NCBI GenBank assembly: GCA_046726955.1
Contig: JBKPBQ010000078.1
Span: forward strand, 1-13,426
Source: CAVPGH01 sp046726955
Lineage (GTDB): Bacteria; Acidobacteriota; Vicinamibacteria; Fen-336
Reading direction: 5' to 3'
Length of the DNA: 13,426 nucleotides
The number at the start of each line of letters is the position of its first letter. Position 1 is the first letter of the stretch. Both the position numbers and the translations under genes were made by a program. The notes below the pieces were generated by a model. It saw only the letters and a program-made list of their open reading frames with translations. It ran no database searches and had not been told where the DNA came from. Shown in pieces: positions 1 to 5,804 of the stretch.

Positions 1-509
1 GGCCGGTTATAGCCATAGAAGGGTCCAGCGGGCAGATCGTAATAGAACTGCGTTCGGCTGGCGGCGAGCTGCGCCTGAAGCCCGTCGAACACGTCCTTGG
101 GCAGCCCGCCCGGATTGGCCGCCGTCTTTACCATCAGCGGCGGCACTGCGCTGATGATGGCCGCCTTCGCCACCCGGCTTTCGCCGTGGCGCGCCAGGTA
201 GTGCACCACTTCGCCGCCGCCGGTCGAGTGGCCGACATGCACCGCTCCCTTGAGGTCGAGATGTGCGGTCAGCGCCGCGAGGTCGTCGGCGTAATGATCC
301 ATGTCGTGGCCGCCCTCAGTCTGAGTAGAGCGGCCATGGCCGCGCCGGTCGTGGGCTATGACGCGATAGCCGTGATTGAGGAAGAACAGCATCTGCGCGT
401 CCCAGTCATCGGCCGACAGCGGCCAGCCGTGGCTGAACACGATGGGCTGACCTTTGCCCCAGTCCTTGTAGTAGATCTGCGTGCCGTCCTTCGTCGTGAT
501 CGTGGTCAT
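1..509 (-). CDS. Alpha/beta hydrolase, non-heme chloroperoxidase/esterase type (partial, 3' end outside window)
   Basis: The first 169 residues are present; the gene continues beyond the left edge. Family members are about 275 residues, so roughly 60% is here. Seen: an oxyanion-loop motif SHGWPLSADDW (residues 26-36), HDRRGHGRS (53-61) and the nucleophile elbow GHSTGGGE with Ser95. These are hallmarks of cofactor-free chloroperoxidases and aryl esterases; the catalytic Asp and His would lie in the missing part. No signal peptide, so it is probably cytosolic. The ATG at 509 is preceded by a strong GGAGG at 520-524 with a 10-base spacer. The gene lies 36 bases downstream of the lipoprotein gene on the same strand with no evident terminator, so co-transcription with the Mla operon is possible, but a functional link is not shown. 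In this family 'chloroperoxidase' often reflects a side activity; the natural substrate is probably an ester or lactone (inference). Confidence 0.88.
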   Translation of the reverse strand, partial: MTTITTKDGTQIYYKDWGKGQPIVFSHGWPLSADDWDAQMLFFLNHGYRVIAHDRRGHGRSTQTEGGHDMDHYADDLAALTAHLDLKGAVHVGHSTGGGEVVHYLARHGESRVAKAAIISAVPPLMVKTAANPGGLPKDVFDGLQAQLAASRTQFYYDLPAGPFYGYNR

Positions 510-545
510 GGGACTCTCTCCTCCATTGCTCTTGGTCGAGCCACG

Positions 546-1199
546 CTACTCGCTCTTTCCCGCCTGCGCCGAAACGACGGTCTCCGAAGGATCCGGCGGC
601 ACGGCGGCCACGGCTTCCGCGATCTGCCCGGCCAGATCGCCCAGGAGGGCGCTCATGGCCTCGACCGCCCGTGCCGCGTCGTCGGGGCCGGACGTGGGAT
701 CACGGCGGAGGTCCACTCCGCGGGTGACGAGCGCGTGCTCGCTGCGCGCCGGGAGGAGAACGAACCGGCCCGAGAGCGACACTTCCCCGCCCGGCTGCGC
801 GCCGAAGCGGACGAGCTCAGCCCGCACGCGGCAGCGCAGCGGGGTCGCGCTCGGCCACGGCGCCTTGACGACGCGATAGCCGGGGAGCCGCGCTTCGAGG
901 TCCTCCGTGAGCACCCGCTGGGCGCCCGAGCCGAGGGGCTCCGCCCAGCGCAGGAACTCGTTGATCTTCACCTCTCCGGGACCGCTCCACGCCACGAACT
1001 GCGGGCGGACGAGATGGCTGGGCAGGGAGACGGGAAGGACGCCCACGATTCCGCCGCCGTCCGCGGCCGCTCGTACCGGAGTCGGCTCCCCCACCGCACG
1101 CAGGGCGAAGAAGCGGGCTTCGCGCGTGTGTTTCGGGAGGGCGCAGGCGGAAGCGGCGAGGGCGAGGACGGCGAGACCTGCAAGAAGCCGGACACGCAT
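546..1199 (-). CDS. ABC-type transport auxiliary lipoprotein (PqiC-like)
   Basis: A 217-residue protein with a lipoprotein signal: MRVR, a hydrophobic stretch LLAGLAVLALAAS, then Cys19 in an ASAC lipobox. The mature protein should be lipid-anchored and periplasmic, probably on the outer membrane. The segment NEFLRWAEPL near residues 80-89, followed by a helix and a PGYRVV strand, matches the ABC_trans_aux/PqiC family (formerly DUF330). In MCE systems this lipoprotein is thought to help connect the MCE tunnel to the outer membrane. The ATG overlaps the MCE gene stop by one base (TGATG, 1197-1201). An AGGAG at 1208-1212, 8 bases upstream, supports this start. It is the last clear transport gene of the operon. 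The family is assigned from the motif and the context, not from a search. Confidence 0.85.
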   Translation of the reverse strand: MRVRLLAGLAVLALAASACALPKHTREARFFALRAVGEPTPVRAAADGGGIVGVLPVSLPSHLVRPQFVAWSGPGEVKINEFLRWAEPLGSGAQRVLTEDLEARLPGYRVVKAPWPSATPLRCRVRAELVRFGAQPGGEVSLSGRFVLLPARSEHALVTRGVDLRRDPTSGPDDAARAVEAMSALLGDLAGQIAEAVAAVPPDPSETVVSAQAGKSE

Positions 1200-2197
1200 C
1201 AGTTCTTCTCCTTCGACGGCCCCTTGCCGAGGACCACCGCCTCGGGATGGGTCTGCATGTAGTCCACGAGGTTGCGGACGGCCTGCATCGTGTTCGTGAG
1301 CTCGTCCAGCGCCTGGGTCGCCGTGAGCCGTGCGTCGTCGGTCCCCCGGAGCGTTCCGCTCAGCGCGTCCAGGCTGTCCTCCGCGTGGGTGGCGGTCTCG
1401 CGCAGGCGGCGGAGGGTCTGGCGGGCTTCGTCGGCGGTAGGGGCGGTCTCGTTCCGCATCGTCCCCAGGGCATCGTCCGCGGTGTGGAGGACCGTGCGCG
1501 CGTCGGTGAGCGCCGCTTCCATCTTCCGGGCGCCGCGGCTCGCGGAGGCGAACGTGTCCCGGAGGTCGCGCGACTCCAGCACCTCCCGGGCAGCCTGCAG
1601 AGCCTTGCGCATGTCCTCCAGCATCTGGTCGACGGGCAGCTCCGCCAGCTTCGCGAAGATGATCTCCGCCCGGTCGCCCAGCTTCTCCATCGTCGTGGGG
1701 GTGGTGGGAAGCTCGGGATACCGCGGGTGAAGCCCGGCGTAGCGGGCCGGCTCTGCGGGGAGGAAATCGACGTCGATGTACTTCTGGCCGGTGACGAAGC
1801 TCGAGCTCACCAGGCGCGCGCGGATGCCGCGATCCACCAGTCCCCGGGCGAACTCCTCGCGCGAAGCGGACGGGGCGAAGGCGGCGGGCACGGCCTGTCC
1901 CTCGGGGACCTCGACCACGTGGTGCTGGACCTCGATCACCACCTCGATCTGGATGACGGCGCCGGGACGGTCGACGAGGATGGCTTTGACCTCCCGCACC
2001 TCGCCGACCTTCACTCCGCGGAACGTGACAGGGCCACCCTTGTCGAGCCCGCGCACCGACCCGGGGAAGTAGAGGGTGAAGCGGTCGCGCCGCGCCAGCC
2101 AGTTCCCGGAGCTGAGGGCGAGGATGGCGGCGAGGACGAGGACGACCGCCCCCAGGACGAAGATGCCGACCGCCCGCGTGTGGCTGCGGAGGCTCAC
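1199..2197 (-). CDS. MCE-domain (MlaD/PqiB-like) substrate-binding protein
   Basis: A 332-residue protein. An N-terminal membrane anchor (about residues 11-29) is followed by one MCE domain (about 37-147) with the typical GLDKGGPVTFRGVKVG stretch at 50-65 and TGQKYIDVDF near 137-145. A long predicted helical region (about 172-313) ends in HPEAVVLGKG, a C-terminal pattern common in MCE proteins. MCE domains form hexameric rings or tubes that shuttle lipids across the periplasm. The GTG at 2197 is the chosen start because it overlaps the upstream ATPase stop (GTGA, 2194-2197) and sits just before the membrane anchor. The same reading frame stays open back to 2992, but that extension is antisense-like arginine/glycine-rich junk lying inside the ATPase gene. 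The stop overlaps the start of the lipoprotein gene by one base. Confidence 0.92.
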   Translation of the reverse strand: MSLRSHTRAVGIFVLGAVVLVLAAILALSSGNWLARRDRFTLYFPGSVRGLDKGGPVTFRGVKVGEVREVKAILVDRPGAVIQIEVVIEVQHHVVEVPEGQAVPAAFAPSASREEFARGLVDRGIRARLVSSSFVTGQKYIDVDFLPAEPARYAGLHPRYPELPTTPTTMEKLGDRAEIIFAKLAELPVDQMLEDMRKALQAAREVLESRDLRDTFASASRGARKMEAALTDARTVLHTADDALGTMRNETAPTADEARQTLRRLRETATHAEDSLDALSGTLRGTDDARLTATQALDELTNTMQAVRNLVDYMQTHPEAVVLGKGPSKEKN

Positions 2198-2955
2198 AGC
2201 CGGCCCCGGCTGAGGAAGGCCCGCACCTTCGGCTCCGGGCCTTCCCGGAGCTCGTCCGGCTTGCCCTGCGCGATCATGGTCTTCCGCTCCCCGTCGAGGA
2301 ATACGGCGTTGTCGCCCAGCGCGAAGATGCTGGCGAGCTCGTGGGTCACGATCACGATGGTCGTGCCTGCGCTCTCGCGCTGCTCGAGGATCAGGTCGTC
2401 GAGCCGCCGCGAGCTCAACGGGTCGAGCCCGGCCGAGGGCTCGTCGAGATAGAGGATGGCAGGGTCGAGGGCCATGGCCCGGGCCAGACCCGCCCGCTTG
2501 CGCATTCCCCCGCTGATCTCCGACGGATAGTGCTCCTCGAAGCCGGCCAGCCCCACGAGAGCGAGCTTGAGCCGGGCCACCGCTGCCGCTTCGTCGACGG
2601 AGAGCCCGCGCTTGTCGACGAGCGGGAGGGAGACGTTCTCGGCCAGCGTCATCGAGCTCCAGAGCGCGCCGCCCTGGTAGAGGACGCCGAAGCGCTCCTT
2701 GAGCGTCTCGCGCTCGTCGTCGTCCGCCGCCCAGAACGCCTCGCCCTGATAGAGGACCTCCCCGCGGGCCGGGCGGTTCAAGCCGATCATGTGACGCATG
2801 AGCGTGCTCTTGCCGCCGCCGCTGTCCCCCATGATCACGAAGATCTCGCCGCGGCTCACCGAGAACGTCAGGTCCTGCTGGATGAGGGCATCCCCGTAGG
2901 TCATGGTGAGGTCCCGGACTTCCACCTGCGGAGACGGAGCGAGCGAGGCGGTCAT
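2194..2955 (-). CDS. mlaF: MlaF-like ABC transporter ATPase
   Basis: A 253-residue ABC ATPase with all key motifs: Walker A GDSGGGKST (43-51), Q-loop Gln94 in LYQGGALW, signature SGGMRKR (148-154), Walker B ILYLDEP (167-173), D-loop AGLDP (175-179) and H-loop His205. The SGGM signature and the LYQGGALWSSMT segment are typical of the MlaF/Ttg2A group that powers MCE lipid transporters. It would sit at the cytoplasmic face with the MlaE-like permease encoded just upstream. The start overlaps the permease stop by four bases (ATGA, 2952-2955) and has no good Shine-Dalgarno sequence, so translational coupling is likely. The C terminus is short (ends FLSRGRL), close to the usual family length. Confidence 0.94.
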   Translation of the reverse strand: MTASLAPSPQVEVRDLTMTYGDALIQQDLTFSVSRGEIFVIMGDSGGGKSTLMRHMIGLNRPARGEVLYQGEAFWAADDDERETLKERFGVLYQGGALWSSMTLAENVSLPLVDKRGLSVDEAAAVARLKLALVGLAGFEEHYPSEISGGMRKRAGLARAMALDPAILYLDEPSAGLDPLSSRRLDDLILEQRESAGTTIVIVTHELASIFALGDNAVFLDGERKTMIAQGKPDELREGPEPKVRAFLSRGRL

Positions 2956-4085
2956 AGCTTGAGGAGGTGCAGGAACACGGTGGCGACGGCATCCACCACC
3001 ACGACCAGCACGATGCCCATCACGACGGCCTTGGTCGTGGCCATCCCGACCGCGGCCGCGCTCCGCCCGCAGCGGATTCCGTAGTAGCAGCCGGTGAGAG
3101 CGACGACCAGCCCGAAGGCGACGCCCTTGACGATGCCGATCCAGACGTGGCGCAAGGCGAGCGCCTTCTGCGTCTCCTGCAGGTACTCGATGGGGCTCAG
3201 ATGGAGCATGGTCACGCCCACGAACAGACCCCCGAGCATGCCCAGGACGTCCGCATAGACAACGAGGGCGGGAAGCATCAGCGCGGTGGCCAGGACCCGA
3301 GGCATGACGAGGAACTCCACTGGCCGCAGGCCCATCGTGACGATGGCGTCCACCTCCTCGTTCACGGTCATCGTTCCGAGCACGGCAGCGAACGAGGCGC
3401 CGGTTCGCCCGGTCATGACGATGCCGGTCATGATCGGTCCCAGCTCACGGGTCACCCCGATGCCGACCAGACTGGCCACGTAGATGGCCGCCCCGAATTG
3501 CTCGAGCTGCACCGCGCCCACGAACGCGAGCACCGCCCCGATGAGGAAGTTGACGAGGGCCACGATCCCGAGGGCGGCGACCCCGGTGCTGTCGAGTGCT
3601 TCCACCAGGTCGACGCCGCGGAATCGGACGCGTCCGCGCAGAAACGCGACGAGCGCGAGGAAGGTCTCGCCCAGGAAGTCGAGCGCGTCGCCGGTCGTGC
3701 CCGCCGCGCGCAGGGCCACGCGTCCGACGCGCGCGGTGATCGCGTAGTCCACGGGTGTGCGAACGAGGGGCCGGGCAGGGACGGCCCGCGCGAGAGCCAG
3801 CAGCTTCTGCGCTCCGGAGGGCAGACCGTCCGAATCGAGGTCGATCCCTCGCTCCGCCGCCAGCCCCGCCACCGCGTAGGCGAAGGTGACGAGGGTCGTA
3901 TCCCAGTCGGCCAGGGCTCGCGTGTCGAAGACGAGACGCCGGGAAGTCCCGCGACCGATCTCTCGGACGACGGCCTCGATCGAGGGCACGCCGCCGACCA
4001 GCCTCCAGTCGCCGGCGAGTCCCAGGCGCACGTCAGCCCCGTCCCGCGTGACGTCGAGTAGCGGTCCATGGATTGCGGCTGGCAA
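2952..4085 (-). CDS. mlaE: MlaE-like ABC transporter permease with N-terminal STAS domain
   Basis: A 377-residue fusion. Residues about 8-105 resemble a STAS domain (the MlaB-type regulatory subunit): LAGDWRLVGG, a helix, then RRLVFDTRAL and DWDTTLVTF. Residues about 150-377 are an MlaE permease with several membrane helices. The conserved core IYVASLVGIGVTRELGPIM (201-219), MTGRTGASFAAVLGTM (224-239) and NEEVDAIVTMG (242-252) fixes the family. E. coli keeps MlaB and MlaE as separate proteins, so here the STAS regulator is in cis. It is the first transport gene of the operon. The start is uncertain: TTG at 4085 keeps the whole STAS domain but has no close Shine-Dalgarno sequence (a GAGGT lies 18 bases upstream). 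A GTG at residue 19 (4031) would cut into the first strand. No upstream ATG was found in frame. Confidence 0.9.
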   Translation of the reverse strand: MPAAIHGPLLDVTRDGADVRLGLAGDWRLVGGVPSIEAVVREIGRGTSRRLVFDTRALADWDTTLVTFAYAVAGLAAERGIDLDSDGLPSGAQKLLALARAVPARPLVRTPVDYAITARVGRVALRAAGTTGDALDFLGETFLALVAFLRGRVRFRGVDLVEALDSTGVAALGIVALVNFLIGAVLAFVGAVQLEQFGAAIYVASLVGIGVTRELGPIMTGIVMTGRTGASFAAVLGTMTVNEEVDAIVTMGLRPVEFLVMPRVLATALMLPALVVYADVLGMLGGLFVGVTMLHLSPIEYLQETQKALALRHVWIGIVKGVAFGLVVALTGCYYGIRCGRSAAAVGMATTKAVVMGIVLVVVVDAVATVFLHLLKL

Positions 4086-4095
4086 CGTGACCGGT

Positions 4096-4224
4096 CTAGA
4101 TCGACCTCGCGCGGCCGGCCTTCGCCGGCGCGCCGGTCGTGGAAAGTCCCCTGCCTCCGACGACGGCCCGGACGAACGCCGCCAGCGCGGCCAGGGCGGT
4201 CAGCGGTCCGTGCTGCTTGGTCAT
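4096..4224 (-). CDS. Possible small ORF (42 residues), leader-like, upstream of the STAS-permease gene
   Basis: An ATG at 4224 opens a 42-residue frame ending in TAG at 4096-4098, just 10 bases before the TTG start of the permease gene. The peptide begins MTKQHGPLTALAALAAFVRA and is Ala-rich and mildly hydrophobic in its first half, then basic. A GAGG lies 9 bases upstream of the ATG (4234-4237). I do not recognise it. It could be a translated leader that couples into the permease, a small membrane peptide, or chance: in DNA this GC-rich, open frames of this length are common. Conservation in relatives would decide. Confidence 0.25.
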   Translation of the reverse strand: MTKQHGPLTALAALAAFVRAVVGGRGLSTTGAPAKAGRARSI

Positions 4225-4255
4225 CGGTCATCGCCTCATACGAGCCTGTCTTCAA

Positions 4256-4275
4256 TCACGTGTCGTGCCACGTGA
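4256..4275. promoter_or_regulatory. Inverted repeat TCACGTG-N6-CACGTGA
   Basis: Two perfect 7-base arms (4256-4262 and 4269-4275) flank a 6-base spacer. Each arm itself contains the palindrome CACGTG. The site is upstream of the minus-strand transport genes and could bind a dimeric or tetrameric repressor or activator. No factor can be named from the sequence. Confidence 0.4.
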
Positions 4276-4338
4276 CGGGAACGGACCGGGCTTCACCGGC
4301 CTGGGTTTAGGGGCGATGCCTCCCGGCGGCCTTGCCAG

Positions 4339-4358
4339 CTTCGCGAAATCTCGCGAAG
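4339..4358. promoter_or_regulatory. Inverted repeat CTTCGCGA-N4-TCGCGAAG
   Basis: Perfect 8-base arms (4339-4346 and 4351-4358) surround the tetranucleotide AATC. As RNA it would form an 8-bp stem with a 4-base loop; as DNA it is a 20-base palindromic operator candidate. No U-tract follows on either strand, so an intrinsic terminator is unlikely. It lies 157 bases before the MFS start. Confidence 0.4.
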
Positions 4359-4470
4359 AGCTGCGAAGACGGCACGCCACCAGGGAAGACGGGCAGCCAC
4401 TTACGAGGCCCGCCCGCTGGCCTGGGCGTTGCAGCGTCAGGCTCCCAGCCGCACCGACCGCCTGAGGTGT

Positions 4471-4498
4471 GCCGATCATCCTGTCGTGAACGATCGGC
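4471..4498. promoter_or_regulatory. Inverted repeat GCCGATC-N14-GATCGGC before the MFS gene
   Basis: Seven-base arms (4471-4477 and 4492-4498) with a 14-base spacer end 16 bases before the MFS start codon and just upstream of its ribosome binding site. The position fits a repressor operator or a 5'-leader hairpin controlling the exporter. This is an inference from position and symmetry only. Confidence 0.35.
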
Positions 4499-4514
4499 GG
4501 CAGAAAGGGAAACG

Positions 4515-5786
4515 ATGCCCCGTCTTCCGCGGATGTTCCGGTCGATCGCAAACCGCAACTACCGCCTGTATTTCCTGGGGCAGATGTGCTCGCTGCTCGG
4601 GAGCTGGTTGCAGTCGGTCGCGCAGTCCTGGCTGGTCTATCGGCTCACCGGCTCCTCGTTCCAGCTCGGACTGGTCGTCTTCATCTCCCAGGCCCCGCTT
4701 CTGTTCCTCTCTCCGATCGGCGGGCTCATCGCCGATCGCTTCCCCCGGCGGTGGGTGGTGGTGGGAACCCAGACGTTGCTGATGCTGCTCGCATTCGTCC
4801 TGGCCGCCTTGACCCTGGCGGGCGACATCCAGGTTTGGCAGATCCTGGTCCTCGGCGGTCTGCAGGGGATCGTCACGGCCGTCGACGTTCCCGCGCGCCA
4901 GGCACTCGTTTCCGGGATCGTGTCATCCGACGACCTGCTGAACGCCGTGGCCCTGAACTCCTCCGCCTTCAGCAACGCGAGCTCCGTGGCGCCGGTCGTG
5001 GCGGGATTCCTGGTGGCCGCGGTCGGTGAAGCCTGGTGCTTTGCGATCAACGGCGTGACGTATCTCGCGGTCATCGGCGGGCTCCTCCTCATGCGCCTCG
5101 AGGAGCACCGGATGGCCGAGCGGCAGTCGGCGCTGTCGAGGATGCGCGAAGGCTTTCACTTCGTGCACGACACGTCACCCATCCGACGGATTCTCCTCGT
5201 GTCCGCGGTGGTGAGCCTTCTCGGCGCGCCGTTCACCGTGCTCATGCCGATCTTCGCGGACGAAGTCCTGCACGTCGGCCCGAGCGGCCTCGGTCTCCTG
5301 ATGAGCGCGATCGGCGTGGGCTCCCTGGCGGGATCGCTCCTGCTCGCCTCCCGGGGCGGCCTGGCGGGACTCGGCCGCTGGCTCGCGTTCAGCTCCGCGG
5401 CGTTCGGCGCCGCCCTCGTCGCCTTCTCCCTGTCGCGCTCGTTCGCCGCGTCGTTGTTGATCCTCGTTCCCGTCGGCTTCTGCCTCTTCTATCAGACGAC
5501 CGCCTCCAACACCCTGATCCAGGCCATGTCGCCGCAGGCGCTGCGCGGGCGCGCCATCGGCATCCTGGCCATGCTGATCCTCGGGGTGGCTCCCTTCGGG
5601 GCGCTGGCGGCGGGCTTTGCGGCGGAGCAGCTCGGCGCGCCGCTGACGGTCGCCGCGGGCGGGCTCGCGTGCCTCCTGGGAAGCCTCGCCTGCTCGTTCA
5701 ACCTCCCGGCGCTGACCGTTCAGGGCCGGCAGCTCATCTCGGCGAACTTCATGCCCGCAGGCGTCCACAAGTCGCCGACGGCCTGA
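4515..5786 (+). CDS. MFS_3-family (EntS-like) drug/metabolite exporter
   Basis: A 423-residue protein with about 12 hydrophobic segments, probably in the inner membrane. Seen: NRNYRLYFLGQMCSLLGSWLQ at the N terminus (13-33), the MFS motif A as GGLIADRFPRR (69-79), DVPARQA (124-130) and a second motif-A-like RGRAIG after helix 8 (344-349). These are typical of the MFS_3 family (enterobactin exporter EntS and macrolide-efflux-like proteins), which exports small molecules by proton antiport. The ATG at 4515 is chosen because the family's NRNYR segment follows directly and an AGGGA lies at 4506-4510, though the 4-base spacer is short. The frame stays open back to 4332, but that extension is low-complexity and crosses the inverted repeats. 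It diverges from the Mla operon and converges on the large sensor kinase gene, with only 18 bases between their stops. The substrate is unknown. Confidence 0.9.
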   Translation: MPRLPRMFRSIANRNYRLYFLGQMCSLLGSWLQSVAQSWLVYRLTGSSFQLGLVVFISQAPLLFLSPIGGLIADRFPRRWVVVGTQTLLMLLAFVLAALTLAGDIQVWQILVLGGLQGIVTAVDVPARQALVSGIVSSDDLLNAVALNSSAFSNASSVAPVVAGFLVAAVGEAWCFAINGVTYLAVIGGLLLMRLEEHRMAERQSALSRMREGFHFVHDTSPIRRILLVSAVVSLLGAPFTVLMPIFADEVLHVGPSGLGLLMSAIGVGSLAGSLLLASRGGLAGLGRWLAFSSAAFGAALVAFSLSRSFAASLLILVPVGFCLFYQTTASNTLIQAMSPQALRGRAIGILAMLILGVAPFGALAAGFAAEQLGAPLTVAAGGLACLLGSLACSFNLPALTVQGRQLISANFMPAGVHKSPTA

Positions 5787-5804
5787 CCAAATCGCTCTTG
5801 AGTC

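Larger units (their letters stand above)
4086..4514. other. Divergent intergenic region between the Mla operon and the MFS gene
   Basis: This 429-base stretch separates the minus-strand permease gene from the plus-strand transporter gene. It must hold promoters for both directions, but I see no convincing -35/-10 pair on either strand. It contains the possible 42-residue ORF and three inverted repeats described separately (4256-4275, 4339-4358, 4471-4498). Its base composition is less even than that of the neighbouring genes, with short AT-richer patches around 4250-4260 and 4500-4513. Confidence 0.6.

Noticed and set aside
186..1299. Plus-strand open frames across the hydrolase and lipoprotein genes
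   Set aside because: They are antisense shadows: the minus strand has clear family motifs, a lipobox and ribosome binding sites.
2198..2992. In-frame upstream extension of the MCE protein (597-residue reading frame)
   Set aside because: The extension lies inside the ATPase gene in another frame, is Arg/Gly-rich with no recognisable domain, and the GTG at 2197 gives the expected MCE N terminus.
3452..4255. 267-residue minus-strand frame overlapping the permease gene
   Set aside because: It is a different frame of the permease gene, rich in Ser/Arg/Pro and without any membrane or STAS pattern.
4332..4514. N-terminal extension of the MFS protein
   Set aside because: Sixty-one extra residues without similarity to the family cross inverted repeats and precede the conserved start; the ATG at 4515 fits better.
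5787..5804. Shared terminator between the convergent MFS and sensor genes
   Set aside because: I looked for a stem followed by a U-tract in and around this 18-base gap and found only very short pairings, so no terminator is claimed.
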